A DNA stretch of 64,000 bases from Plasmopara viticola (taxonomy: Eukaryota > Oomycota > Peronosporomycetes > Peronosporales > Peronosporaceae). Below, piece by piece: positions 43,883 to 56,960 of this stretch; the first letter of the stretch is position 1, and every line of letters begins with the position of its first letter. Where the stretch lies: assembly GCA_001695595.3 (NCBI GenBank), contig MBPM02000048.1, positions 496,001-560,000 on the forward strand, given 5' to 3'. The notes beneath the pieces are model-generated. The model made no database searches. It saw nothing but the letters and a program-made list of their open reading frames with translations, and was not told the DNA's origin. The position numbers were made by a program, and so were the translations under genes.

Positions 43883-45403
43883 TAAGAAGGCGTGACTTTT
43901 GTTGCACGACAGGCACCCTTTCCAGTATCGATCCCGATGTATATATGACTATGCGATAAAAGATATGTGAAAGGTATAATTTCTGCAGTCTTCGCATACT
44001 AAGGCGTAAAAAGCACATATAACACTTATCTTTACATTGCACTTCGTTTCCGTAAATCGGGGGGAAGTGGATTGTCGTCAACGGTAAGATCGTATATCCT
44101 TTTCGAAGTAATTATGTAATTATTGATGCTTTTTATCTATAGGACAGGATTTCCTTTCGATTTTGCGATTATATAAACGCCGAAGAAAAACCGCTCGACA
44201 TCGTCTCTACGGAGTACTAGCCGTCGATGGATGGTTTGCAGCTAAAGCATTAAAAGGATAATATAATTGTGCTTATGCAGAGGACAAAAAAAGAGAGAGG
44301 CGAGTGTCACAGACACGATTTTCGCCGTATTAAATTTTACTCGTGGAGTCCAAATTCCGTGGGTGAGCTTTAAGTCAGCTTACAGCACTGCGCTTATCAC
44401 TAGTACAATCTCCCGCTCTGGTCACTTCTTTTCAATCTAATTAACAAGCTGCAGTGCACAAGTTAGATAGGTACGAAGCCTCGATTTACGCATATGCTAT
44501 TATGGTGAACTGATTCGTTATGTATAGTCTGTCGAAAATAAATCACTTTAGAATAGTAAATGAATACAATCTATCCTTTTTATCGTATTAACTAAGAATT
44601 AGAAACTATAGATAGTTTTGATTTTATTAAAAGTATGAAAGTTAATGTTTGAATTGTTCTATTATTTGCAGATATGGTACTAAATTAAGGGAATCGTTAA
44701 ACATCCGGTACCCTTTGATTTTAGCCAATAATATTTGAACTAAATCCACGAATGGGAGCAGTTTATCTCTGTTAATGAACACAGTGTTTTCAACCAGTAA
44801 AAGAGAAAGCAATACCCATCCGGTACCCCTTTTTCGTAAAGTGTCGAGTACGAAATGAGTTCTCGGGACATTCTTATAATGAAAAGGAGTACAAAATCTA
44901 AGAAATACTTAGTTGAATAAAATAAGAAAGGAATAATGACAAACTGTGAAGAGAATGACGGAATCACTTAGCATCTTGCATAGAGGAGGCATACAGGAAG
45001 GCATGCAAAATTTCCAATTAACGACTGTTCACTACTCCCGGATCTACGAAGTCATAGTGTGCAAGAGACTACATTTTAAAGGCTGATTTATGTAATAGGA
45101 ATAAAATCTAGATGCATGTCTTAATATCTTGATAAGGCGACTACATTAGCTACTGAATTATCCCTTTCATAAATTGCTTTTTTATTCGCCTTTTTTTTTT
45201 GTGAAATGACCCACACTGTATTTTTGTGATCCCGTTAAATTAAAGTGACAAATTTATTCGACTGTAAGCAAACATTGATGACTAGTAGTTGTTATGTAAA
45301 CAAAATCCATAAAGATAGCGAAATTAAAAAGATAAAAAAAAATACTAGAACTTCTCATAGATTTTTCCTTTTTTCAAAAAGATAATGCAATTACACTTTC
45401 TGC

Positions 45404-45759
45404 TGGGAAGACTTATTGAGTACATAAAACTCGAAAATTAAACCTCTTCTCGTTTAATCAGAAACCACCGCAAAAAGTTAGGCTGCTTGTTCTCTGCACG
45501 ACAACTAATTAGCTCATATAACCATAAAGTATCTAAATCAGCCGTGTAACGCACACAGTGCACCTCCGAATCTGATACACATAAATCCATAAGATACAAA
45601 CGTAGTGCTCAAGTACTGTGCAGCACATCGGCGTAAAGACGCAACACCGTCAGATAATTGCTCTGTCGATCATAGAGTACCTCTACGCCGTGCGCGTCAT
45701 TCACCAATGCTTATTATGAGCAGGACCCAAGACGTCTACTTGACAACAAATGGCCAACA
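45404..45759 (-). repeat. LTR-like repeat, inverted copy
   Basis: Reverse complement of 2,814-3,170. It contains ACATCGGCGTAAAGACGCAA near 45,626 and ends with GGCCAACA at 45,752-45,759. The terminal bases at the 45,404 side are mutated. Confidence 0.5.
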
Positions 45760-46111
45760 TTGGTATCAGCGGTGTGTCCTCTCCGCTTTTTAAGTGAGCC
45801 TGTGACTTCTACCACCAAAATCGATTTGTACAAGGAATTTCTTTGGATGATACACTACGTACACCACGCTTGCCTGAGAAACACGCTTATAATTTCATGC
45901 GTCACATATCTATGCTTACAATTGACCAGTGCATTCTTGGCACGTACCACGAACGCTTTCCAATCGATCGTTGTTGCACCGTAAGCGTGGGCTCATTATA
46001 ACCTCTGTGCAACATTAAAGCACGAGGTGCCGTTTAAAAAAAAAACTTTGCTAAATCTCAATCACTGGGCGGTTTACAAGCTCGTGTGTTATCTAGCGGA
46101 CAATGGCTGCT

Positions 46112-46171
46112 CGAGAGGATGCCTCAAACACCGTTGATGCCTGAAACAATGGTAATTGAGGCATCCTCTCG
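46112..46171. repeat. Short perfect inverted repeat, 16-bp stem
   Basis: CGAGAGGATGCCTCAA (46,112-46,127) is followed after 28 bases by its exact reverse complement (46,156-46,171). It lies in the degraded inverted copy of block A. The equivalent place in A (about 2,430-2,480) has a related half-site (CTCTCGAGCAGCCATTG) but no hairpin. It is probably a local rearrangement. Confidence 0.85.
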
Positions 46172-47700
46172 CGAGGCGTGCGCATCTTTAAGGTCAGATC
46201 CTTAGCTTTACAGAATTTCTATCTATACGTACTATCGGGATCGCTTGACGGCTAAAGAAAGCGTAGATTTGGAGACGTATAATACCGTGGCTGTGGCACT
46301 CTAGCCTCATATATATGAGGACAGTAAAAATGTTGTTAGCGCAGATGGAAAGTTTCTTTCTAAAAATGGTGTTAGCGCCAACAGAAAATTTGTCTTCTAT
46401 TTGGTTTTTAACAGATTGAGCAAAGTCAAAGAAAGCTGCACCTATTGTAAGTGCTTGCTCGAGTTGAGATGCGTCGTATTCTCTAACAGACAGCCGTTTA
46501 AAGGCCTGCGGTCACTACGGGATTTGCAGCTTAGCGATAAGCTTCTGCAATATTATGTTGCAGCAAGCCTATGCCAAACATGGTTCATTATATGTTCATT
46601 CTCAAGTCGACTTCGCCTTCATATCCGATTGACTCAATTGGACCAGTAAACATCTTGATCGTAATTGGCGGAATGAAAATCAGACGTTTTCGTACTGGAT
46701 TTTGGTTGCGTTTCCTTTTGATGATAACCTTGTATTTGCAGAAGTCGGTTAGACGTTAGCCGCAGTCAGATCGAACGGATGAAGCGAGAAATGCTTGGTG
46801 GATGTCATGAGATCAGAGAGGCCGGCTGATAGTCTATCATTCAGCGGCTGCGTAACCGGCGCAAAGTTGCCTTTCTCGTATTGCTTCGCTATATATTTTC
46901 AACTGAAGCGCACAAACTTACCAGATTACCAAGGATAGGAGCTATTAATTTTAGCGCCTTCTAATCGCCCTACCATAAAAAGGCCAATTTAGCCGGCGAT
47001 CGAACCCAGGCGTAACTTTAGTCGCACGATATACTTGCAAATTGGACTAAGAATTTAATTTGCCTTCGCAGATGTCTTAACTTCTCCTAGCTGCAGCACT
47101 CTAACGCTCTTTTACTTTGTGTCTTGTAGGATAAATTGAAGAAGTCCTTGTTACACTGTCCTATTTCCGAGAACTTAATTGATGATCAGGTGCTAGTGCG
47201 TCAGCCATCGATGATTTTGTCAGTGTCACTTTTAGCTGGTACTAATTGTCTGACAGGAACGTTCTCGATTATATTTATGCTAAGTCCTGCAAATTAGCTG
47301 CCAATTACCCCGAACAGTCAAAGTAAGGCCTGCAACGAACACGACGAACCCGTTGTAAGCACAATGGACAAGTAATTTTTTACTTGGAGTAGATCGGTCT
47401 ATTTACCAATTACTCGGCAACGGGCACTAAAACGCAGCTCAAAGTTTGCGAACATCGCAATTGCAGCACAATAATCTGTGCAAATTTTAATTTGAACGCT
47501 ACGTGAGCTACTTGAGCTCGTCAAATTTATCTTTTGGGGTAACAGCCTAACACATTTCACTCCTTCGCTTACAGTCGCGCACCGTCGCTTATACTTCTTT
47601 TACTATTAGAAATGAGCTCGCTTCGGTGGGTTCTTTAATGTCTACAACGGGTGGATGGTGTATCCAGACAAGACATGGTATCACACTAGATGACGACGGT

Positions 47701-49235
47701 TGCTAGCTCTACGTTTGTTTTCTTGGCCACGATAGCCTTAAGAGTAGAGCAACCGGTCAGGCATTGGTGGAAACGATATGCAAGGAGAATGGCACCTTTA
47801 CTTCTAGTCTGCTTGGCTAACGACGTGTCGTGTTCTCACAGCGGACAGTTGTCTACCATCAATTGTCACCCCAGTATTCTTAGTTTAGCAATAATGGGCA
47901 AAGGTTTTCCGGTACAAGTTTATGCTCTTCTTGTGCCAAAAATACCTCACCGCAAGATCAGGTCACCCATTATAAAGGCAGTGTCGCCTTGCACGTATCG
48001 ACTGAGCTGGAAGAGACACCGGCCTAAGCGCAACAGCCGGTTGTGAATCGAATCTGGTCACTTTGGATCTTGATCCTTTTCACCTTCAGTGCTGACCATT
48101 TATTTGCAAAAACCGGTTGCCGTAGTCAGATCGCAAACCTTTGAATGTTCTAAATGGATATCGTGGTCCCGTAAGAAATTTATACGCAGAAAAATAAAAA
48201 ACTGATAGACACTAGAGTATCAAATGTCTGCACTTTAAGATTAATGAAGCCAACTTCTGAAATGATACGCCATGATCAAACAGCACCTGCGTGAGGAGTG
48301 GCACCCGGTGCAAAACCATTTTACCGGTATTGCTTCGCCTATCCCATATGTCACTTCAACTGAAGCGTACAGCTCTAGCAAAGTACAAAGGGGGATCAAA
48401 TTGACGACAATCTACTTAACAGCCTGTCAATTTAGTCGACGATCAAGCCCCAGCAATACAATTGCTCGGTCACATTGCAATTCGGTTTCGGGGAATAGTT
48501 TGCCTTTGCGGTCGATCAATGTGCCACCCTTTAACGCGTTTCGGCTCTGTCTGCATCTCATGAATGTGGCTTGGTTTGGCTGATGTGTCGATCTCGATAT
48601 TCTAACTGGTGGTCCGATGCTGGTGCATCAACTAGCGTCGCTTCCGGTGGGTCGCAACTTTCAGACAGGACCCTCGGTTAGATCTCTGCTGAGACCAATA
48701 TCCACACTGCTGGTCTTTCCTCGAACAGCCCCAGTGAGGACACTGTGTACACTAAATTTTGCGTCGAAGAGGGGTCGCGTTTTAATAATTACTAAAATGC
48801 AGCTCAAAGTCTATAAACAGTTCAACCATAGCACTTCAACCATAGCACCACAATATGTGCGATCCTTTATTTTCAAAAGCTATATGAGATGTCAAGCTTA
48901 TTGCATGATGCAATTGCTTTACGAGACCCAATTCTTCGAATAGTAGCTACTTAAAATTACTTGTATATCTCTCTTAAATAAAAGATAAAATCGCTGGTAA
49001 TAATCAGCCGTCGCGATCATTTCAACCTCTCCAACAATCACTGTCCACCCAGACATTTTCTACCTTGAGTATTTCCATCTCTTCGACGCCGCTCTAAAAA
49101 GCCGAGTATTGAGCAGCATTGAATGATTCGAAAGGTTGACTGTCACATTAATCGACTGCTTGGCGATCTCGTAAACAACTTCGCCGGTTGCTCTTCTTTC
49201 GATATTATCATGACGAGAAGAGCCTGCTATCGCCA
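47701..49235 (+). repeat. Diverged copy of the palindrome-arm repeat 16,190-17,560
   Basis: Same order and orientation as the 16.2-17.5 kb sequence (see landmarks there), more diverged. A 118-codon frame (47,690-48,046), a 103-codon frame (48,272-48,583) and a 108-codon frame (48,617-48,943) are not conserved as frames in the palindrome copies, so I do not call them genes. Confidence 0.65.
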
Positions 49236-51150
49236 CCATTCGGGGTGAAAAGTGCATTTCATTGCATCCGTTCATGCAGATAGGTTAAAGTTCTACTGTT
49301 CAGTTTACAACGACTTTCAGTTTCTGAAAGGCGCTACAGATTCAAAATCTGTATAGCAGCCAAATAAGTAAACTACATCTGGTGCTGTGAGAATATCTAT
49401 CTTTCGCACCGCTCTGGGAGGTTTTAAGCCGAGAAGCATTGCTAATTTCAAATTTCTCATGGAAATGGCTTTTGCGACAATTGACTGCTTGGCGACCTAC
49501 CAATTAGACTGACCGATTGCTCTACTTTTAAGGCTTTCGTGGCCAAGAAAACAAACGTAGAGCTAGCTACCGTCGTCATTTAGTGTGATACCATGTCTTG
49601 TCTGGATACACCATCCATCCGTTGCAGACATTAAAGAACCCACCAAAGCGAGCTCATTTCTAATAGTAAAAGAAGTATAAGCGACGGTGCGCGACTGTAA
49701 GCGAAGGAGTGAAATGTGTTAGGCTGTTACCCCAAAAGATAAATTTGACGAGCTCAAGTAGCTCACGTAGCGTTCAAATTAAAATTTGCACAGATTATTG
49801 TGCTGCAATTGCGATGTTCGCAAACTTTGAGCTGCGTTTTAGTGCCCGTTGCCGAGTAATTGGTAAATAGACCGATCTACTCCAAGTAAAAAATTACTTG
49901 TCCATTGTGCTTACAACGGGTTCGTCGTGTTCGTTGCAGGCCTTACTTTGACTGTTCGGGGTAATTGGCAGCTAATTTGCAGGACTTAGCATAAATATAA
50001 TCGAGAACGTTCCTGTCAGACAATTAGTACCAGCTAAAAGCGACACTGACAAAATCATCGATGGCTGACGCACTAGCACCTGATCATCAATTAAGTTTTC
50101 GAAATTAGGACAGGGTAGCAAGGACCTCTTCAATCAATCCCACAAGACACAAAGTAAAAGAGCATTAGAGTGCTGCAGTCAGGAGAAATTGAATCATCCG
50201 CGAAGGCAAATTAACTTCTTAGTCCAATTTGCAATCAGATCGAGCGACTAAAGTCACGCCTGGGCTCGATCGTCTACTAGATTGACAATGTTTGGGTGGG
50301 GCGATTCGAAAGCGCCACCAATGGAAGTTTCCAGCCTTGGTATCTGGGTAAATTTGTGCGCTTCAGCTGAAGTGATATATCAAATTAGCGAAGCAATACG
50401 AGTTAAGCAATTCTGCGCCGATTTTCACTCCTTACGCATCCGCTGAATGACCCAACTGTATAGACTATCAGCTGGCTCCTTTAATGTTAGAGGTCAGACA
50501 GCTAGGGTCGGAGAGCATTCTAATATTGATTCATTTGCTTGCAATTCTGCCGCGGAACTATGACATCTGCCAAGCATTTATCGCTTTATACGATCTAACA
50601 GCAGCTCAACTTCTTATCGACTTCTGCAAATACAAGTTTATTATCAAAAGCGAAAGCGATAAAAATCTAGTACGAACACAACTAATCCTCACCCCGCCAA
50701 TTGCAATCAAGCCGTTACTGGTCCGGTGGATACGGAGGCGATGTCGACTCAAAATTGATCATATCAATTTCATAGACTTGGTGCAGCATAATATTGCAGA
50801 AGCTTATCGCTAAGCAGCATGTCCCGTAGTGACCGGAGGCCTTAATACGGCTGTCTGTAAGAGAATACGACGCATCTTTTGACGAGCGAGCACTCACAAA
50901 AGGTGCATCTTTCTTCGACTTTGCTGAAAGGTTAAAAAAATACAAGTGCGCTAAAAGCATATTAATTGTCTCTAAAGGTTTAAAAAGACAAGATTGCCAC
51001 AACCACGGTATTATCCGTCTCCAAATCTACGCTTTCTTTAGCTGCTAAGCAAGCCCGATAGTACGTATCAATAAAATTTCTGCAAAGCTACGAAGCTGAC
51101 TACTATAGATCCGCACGCTTGACACTAAGCCTGATGACCCTAAAGTTTTA
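49236..51150. other. A': left part, no recognised gene
   Basis: Counterpart of 560-2,450. The plus-strand frame 50,484-50,813 (109 codons) covers the AFIALYDLTAAQLL and NIAEAYR blocks in one frame, which the A copy splits. So the A' copy is less damaged here. Function unknown. Confidence 0.4.
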
Positions 51151-51153
51151 GCC

Positions 51154-51360
51154 ATGAATGATATTGAAGTTATCCTCTCGAGCAGCCATTGTCCGCTCAA
51201 TGAACACGAGCTTGAAAACCACCCGGTGATTAAAAGTTTGGTCAGTTTTATCGCGCCTCGTGCTAATGGTCGCATCGAGGATATAATATATGAGTCCACG
51301 TTTACCGTGCAACGACGATCGATCGGAAAGCGTTCGTGGTACGTGCTAAGAATACACTAG
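51154..51360 (+). pseudogene. Fragment of an unknown protein, 68 codons (A' copy)
   Basis: Same C-terminal peptide as 2,388-2,648 (SFIAPRANGRIEDIIYE, RSIGKRSWYVLRIH), with changes such as DN to NE and VN to EN upstream. It begins with a Met that is absent from the other copy. It lies about 160 bp before the LTR-like repeat. Confidence 0.35.
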
Positions 51361-51521
51361 ACAATCGTTAGCACCGATATGCGAGGCATGGAATAATGAA
51401 CGTGTGACTCAGGTAAGCGTGGTGTACGTAGTGTATAAAGAATTTCTTTTTATAAATCGATTTTGGTGGTAGAAGTCACAGGCTTACTTTGAAAGGGGAG
51501 AGGACTCACCTCTAATACCAA

Positions 51522-51873
51522 TGATGGCCAGTTGTTGTCAAGTAGACGTCATCTCATATTATGCATACGTTAATTGACGCACACGGCGTGAAAATACTCT
51601 ATGATCGACAGAGTAATTATCTGACGGTGTTGCGTCCTTACGCCGATGTGCTGTACATTACTTGAGCAATCCAGTTTGTTTCTTTAATATTTATCTGTAT
51701 TAGACCCGAAGGTTCAGTGTGTGCGTTAGGCGGCTGAATAAAAAAAAAGTCTGTATTAAATGAGCTGATTAGTTATTGTGCAGAGAACAAGTAGCCTAAG
51801 TTATAACGGCGATTTTAAAGTAAATGAATAAAGTTTTTGATTTCGAGTTTTCTGTACTCAAAAAGTCTTCACA
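51522..51873 (+). repeat. LTR-like repeat (A' copy)
   Basis: Counterpart of 2,814-3,170, preceded by the purine tract GAAAGGGGAGAGGA. A short deletion after AGTAGACGTC removes the text that reads TTGGGTCTTGC in block A. Confidence 0.5.
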
Positions 51874-53605
51874 GCAGAAAGTGTAATTGGATAAAAAATA
51901 TAAACTCTATAAGAAATTCTTGTATTTTATGTCTTTTTTTCTCTTTTAAATTTCGCTATCATTATGTATCTTATAAACAAAACTACTACTAATTATCAAT
52001 GTCTGTTCAAAGTCGAATGGATTTGTCAATTTCAAACAAAGGGGATCACACAAGCCCAGTGTGCGTCACATCACAAAGCGAACTTGCTTTCGAGGAGCTA
52101 AAAAAAACAATCGCGGAGAACTCTCTGCTATAATCGCTGTAGCAAATATAATCGCTTATCATAATGTTGATTAGGCAACTATTCCTATTACAAGAATCAG
52201 CCTTTGAATTGCAGTCTATTGCAAACTTTGACACAAACGGAAAGATTCTATTTCTATGCGTGATTTGTTCCTGAGAAAAAATGAATGCATGGGGGTGCTG
52301 GAAAATCTTCACCCCGAAGTCAATGAGCTTCCGCATTTGCACGCTCGGGAACCATCTAATGTCCTTCTGGACCAAATTACTATTACAAAATTCAAGCTTA
52401 AAGAAAAGCTGAATAAACAAAATTACTAGTCGTCCAAGCATAAATTTACCTCCGACTTGGAATTACTGAGCGCTGCTCTATGTATCTCTCCAGACCGCCA
52501 GCCATTCTGCAGAAGACGCATATCTCGGTCGATACAATTAAAAACCTAGAGTCGACTTGTTCATCTTTTATGTTGTACTGGTCTGGAATTTACTGTTCGC
52601 CTTCGTGGGAATTTGGCTATAGTAAACCAAAATGAGATCCCTTAGAGTTAGTCCAAATTCTTCAAGATACTCACCTTGACGGATCAGGCTTATTTACACA
52701 GCCTCCGCACAGCCTTTGAGTTTATTGGGAGCTAACACACACGGCAACCGGAAAAATTCGGGACCGGACGGCCTTCCTGTTAGATATTAAAGACAGAACT
52801 ACCCCTCTGGAGCAGAATACGCGAACTTATATATGCTGCTCAATTCCAATAAGAGAAAATGACTAAAAGTCTCGCTTCTTTATCCCGTAAAACCCAGGGG
52901 TGTCTCCGGAAACTTACATGCTTTTCTGTACGTCTTCTCTATGCAAGGTGCTGAGCGATTACGTCGTATTCTTAACGGTTCCTTTCTTTTTTCAATAATT
53001 ACTCAATATTTCTTAAGATTTTCGTACTGTTTTTATTATAAGAATGTCCGAACGTACTCGCAGACTGCGAGACGTCGATCGAAAATTGACAATTAGGTGA
53101 TAGGTTTATTTATGTTTTTTTCGATAAAGTTAAAACGTCTTTGCCGTGTAAGAATTTTAGTCGTACTTTTTAGCCGCCGATGCACTAAATGGTACTTTTA
53201 GGATTCTAGTCGGCTAGCGCCCTGACGTGCCACTCAATTGCGCACAAAAGGGGCACAGTATTTTGAAACAAAAAAACGGTGGCAAATGCAATAACCAAGT
53301 TCAGCGACTACTAACTGCAGTAATTTAGCCAGCTGGAAGACGACGAGTGGACGGAGGCTTGCAGTTAATAGTTACACTAATACGTCCACGCTAGCATGGT
53401 TTTCGATAGTGAAAACTAGTGCTTAAAGTGTAGTAAGTAAAAACCAATTAACCTTGAATATCATCATTGTTGCAATGTTCAGAAATAAACCTACGTCAGT
53501 AGGAAAAAGCGACAAGTGAGTGCAAAAGGCACAATACATATTTTTCGTTCTATAATGCGCTCCCGCAAGTGTAAATCTATTTTCTTTAACGTAAGAGTAT
53601 CGTTC
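51874..53605. other. A': unrecognised stretch
   Basis: Counterpart of 3,171-4,884. The 131-codon minus-strand frame (52,046-52,441) is longer than its partner (118 codons) and shares most of its sequence, but no domain is recognised. Confidence 0.4.
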
Positions 53606-54110
53606 AAGAAGATTCTGCGTGTTGGTTTCCCTTAAGAGGCTGCTTTTGTACTACTTGTGTTTTTGAAACCGTAGCTCTTTTTGCGGTGAGCCACTTCTTA
53701 CTTGGTATTTTGCATTGTTCAATATCTTTATTGCAAAAGAAAAAAGAACTTGTCGTACGTTTCAAGCAGCCACAAAAGGTAATTGGTTTTGAGGTTAAGC
53801 AACAAACTCTCCCCATCTGCTCCCAACTTCGTGTGAGCTGCTTTTCATTTCGCTCGATTTAAACCCAATCCGAGCGCCATCTCTTTCACAACCATAAGAC
53901 ACATAAATTCTAATAGAAAAGCACTCGCCTTAGTGCAATTACTTGGATCAGGCCTCTTCGCTCAATTTAATATTCTCCACATCTTCTTCGTTACAACAAG
54001 CGTCGGTATGTAGCGAAGCTTTGGGTCCTTGATGAAAGTCTTGTGAATTAAATGATTGCAGCAATTTCGTCCTCGCGTACCGTCTTATCGAAGCATTTAG
54101 TCGATGTCAA
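53606..54110 (-). pseudogene. Broken C-terminus of an RxLR-type effector (A' copy)
   Basis: Counterpart of 4,885-5,390. The frame at 53,604-53,816 keeps the end of the effector tail, with FFFCNKDIEQCK, in line with the FxFC end of the intact proteins. The upstream part is more damaged than in A. Homology to the effector again stops at the MULE end (54,117). Confidence 0.72.
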
Positions 54111-54116
54111 AAGATA

Positions 54117-56952
54117 GGGAATCGTAGAACTGCCGGTACCTTTTTAATAAACTGCCGGTTCCCTTGGGTTTTAGCCAATGAGATTAGTTCATTCGATCGA
54201 TGGGAGCAGTTTATTTTTGTCAATGAACAGTGTTTTTTTTTTAACAATAAAAAGAGAAAGCAATACCCATCTGGTACCCCTTTTTGTAAACTGCCAATTT
54301 CCCCCGTTTTTAGCCAATAAAAAGGAGCAATTCCGTCAATGAAATCAGCACGGAACAAGTTATCGAAATGCGCCTTCCTCTACATCGTCTTTTCTTTATG
54401 AGTACACGCATCTGCACGACTCTTGGGTATATACGTATGTATTGTTTTGAGCGACGTGATTCTAAATAATTAATTAATATTCAAATATCATTTACACTGT
54501 CGAAACGTGCCAAAGCAAAGTTCAGAAGAATGAGAAGTAAAAGGGTCAAGCGCATTGCAAAAAATGTTTGCATACCGATAGATGGCACAGTCGCTGTTGC
54601 TGTAGGTGGGGCTGAATGCCGACATGTTCTGGCATTGTGACCAGTCCCTCTGCACACTCTGCACCTGCGGAGCAAAGGCGCCTCTGCATTAGCAGCCATC
54701 TCTACATGCTCAAACTGCGAAGGTGAGCGTCGAGCGAATTCAGATGGTCGGCCACGCGATAGCGCGAGTGGAGGTTCCTCCGCCGAAGTCACTGCCGTCC
54801 AGGCTCGCACGTGATCCAGCATTCGGTGCTTTCGATGTGCGAGAATTTCATTATCGCAACCGTCGGCGAAATTTCGTAACATCTCACTCATTGAAGGTTC
54901 CGGAATACCCTCGTCTACAGCTACACGCATTGGAGCTTGAAGCCACCAATGCGTGTCGAAGACTTCGAAAACGAGAGGCTGATTCGCACGAAGTCGAAAA
55001 TCATGGGCGCATGGATATCCCAAGGTTGATTTGAACAAGCCGCGGCAGCCTTGCTGCTCAAGAAACATAATTAGATGGTGATTCAGCTGTGAGTAACGGA
55101 ACTGGCTCATACATTTACTTCTGGGTTATTATGGCGCATTCTGTACTGCCTATAGGCACCATTCAACGCGGCAAGAGAAATTTCCCGCAAGAGGGGCAAA
55201 AATTGGCCCATGCTGCATATCGGCAACGGCACTCTCTTTGGCGTGGTGGTACTTGCCCTTGGCCAGCTGATCGTCGCATGCGAGCTTAATTGCTGTATTT
55301 ACGGACAAAAGTTCGCCTCAAAGAAAGAAATGGGTTTGGATTAGCTAACCCGATGTGATTGCAAGGGGTACGCGAAGGTTCCAGCTTCCTATATGTCTGG
55401 TTGCTCTGTCGAAATAGCTTTACCTGTGGACACCCCAATCCATTTTTTGAGCTCGGAATGAGCGCTTTCTACTCGGGAAGTGGCGGTGTTTCCAAAATGA
55501 AGTACATCCCGCAGCCATGCACCAACGAATTTCTCCTTGTAGCATAGCCAAATTGAATCAAGGTTGTGAATGATGTGCGGTGGCACCATTCCTCTCACTA
55601 TCTTAAGACGCTCTTCATATTTGGATTCAGAGTCTGCGTGCATCAAAGAATTCAAAGAATTGTGAAATCCCTGAAACAATTCTTGGGTATCGAAGCCAAG
55701 TCTTATCTTTGCATAGACATTCTTGCTTATGTGCCACCTGCACAAGAGCGCCTTGCTTTCTGAGAACACAACCGCCAGCGCAGTCATGAGAGCTAGCTCC
55801 TGATCGGCGACAACGACGGACCCCAACGAAATTTGAAACGTCAAAAATACATCTCTCAGTTTCGTTATGGCCCAGCCGAAATCGCCTCTTGTTTCTCCTC
55901 TCATGAAACAGTAGCCTAGCGTGAAGGTGTGATTTTTGGCAGTCGCACCAACCACATGTAGCAGGGGCAGTCCGTATCGGTTGGTTTTGTAAGTGGAATC
56001 CAGCAAAATCACTATTCCTCGACTAAACGTCGAGCATATATCTTGTGCGCTTCGTGAAACAATGAAAAGATGCGTCACTTTGTTGTTATCATCTTGTTGC
56101 GTAAAGTATTCAAAGTCTGTCAAAAGACTTTCGAAAAGCGCCTGCTGTGGAGTGGCGTTGACACTCGCGTTGCGCTGGCGTAACGACGTCAGTATGCGAC
56201 TTGGGGTTACTTCAGCTTGTGTGAGGTCCACAACAGCATGTTGCTCCGAAACTTCAAGAGAGCGGCCGCTTGGGTGAGCCGATCGATGGATGAAAGGCTC
56301 GTGGTTGTGATCTCCCGACGTGACTTCAACCTTCCAAAAGAGTGGGCAGACTTCATGATCCGAATTGTAATCCTGTAATTACGGACAGTTTTCTGACTAT
56401 TTCGCAGGTGTTTACGGCCGCTAAATGCCTGCTGCTTGCAGTCAGTTTTCTGGCTACTTCGTAAGCGTTCCCGGGAATTAGAGGTAGGGGTTGAGCTTTA
56501 CCGGCCTTTGTGCATCGTAGGACAAGGGTTTCTGGGTTTCCTCCCTTTCTTTTGCCTATCGTTCCGTTCTTAAAACACAAAGCTTATAACTTGGGCGCGC
56601 GCGTGCATGAGAACCGCCGACTTTGCTTCTTTCTGAGTGCTGTACGAGAGCTCTCTAGGGGTTGCATAGTGTTCATTGCGAGAAGAAGAGTGCGAGAAGA
56701 GTGATATTGAGAAGAGTGGTGTTGAAAAGAGTGATATTGAGAAGAGGTGAGTAGGAGTTATTTCTTAAAAAACAAGGAGTACTGGCAGTTGACAAAAAGG
56801 GGTACCGGATGGGTATTGCTTTCTTTTTTATTGGTTGAAAAAACACTGTGTTCATTGACAAAGATAAACTGCTCCCATTGATAAAATGAACTAATCCCAT
56901 TGGCTTAAATCAAGGGGTTTCGGCAGTTTACCAAGCAGCTTAACGATTCCCT
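54117..56952 (-). mobile_element. Mutator-like DNA transposon (MULE), A' copy
   Basis: 2.84 kb, flanked by perfect 8-bp duplications AAAAGATA (54,109-54,116 and 56,953-56,960). Ends GGGAATCG...CGATTCCCT with CTGCCGGTA-type inverted repeats. It carries the better-preserved transposase of the two copies. Confidence 0.88.
54481..56360 (-). pseudogene. MULE transposase, broken but largely readable
   Basis: Cut-and-paste transposase of the Mutator/FAR1 group. A 280-codon frame (55,389-56,231) carries the catalytic core: ILLDSTYKTNRYGLPLL (first Asp), VVADQELALMTAL (second Asp), LLCRWHISKNVYAKI (C/WH signature) and SRVESAHSELKKW (Glu). After a break, 54,481-55,110 has STLGYPCAHDF (SWIM-like Cys/His) and a C-terminal CCHC knuckle CRVCRGTGHNARTC. 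The N-terminal FAR1-like part lies beyond 56,231 in another frame. At least two frameshifts make it inactive. TIRs and target duplications around it agree with the assignment. Confidence 0.88.
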
Positions 56953-56960
56953 AAAAGATA

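Larger units (their letters stand above)
31111..44852. repeat. Right arm of the giant palindrome, about 13.7 kb
   Basis: Reverse complement of 14,538-27,927. It is longer than the left arm mainly because of a 348-bp insertion at 43,535-43,882. Homology ends at about 44,852 inside the MULE-type terminal sequence (GGTACCCCTTTTTCGTAAAGTG), where the left arm continues into the rest of the 1.27-kb element. Confidence 0.93.
44853..47700 (-). repeat. Inverted, partly deleted copy of block A's left end
   Basis: The reverse complement matches about 4,350-4,180 (as 44,853-45,020) and then 3,400-890 (as about 45,180-47,700), with roughly 0.6 kb missing between. It also pairs with A' around a local centre near 48,635: for example 47,690 pairs with 49,580 and 45,605 with 51,670. 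It includes an inverted LTR-like repeat. No gene. Confidence 0.8.
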
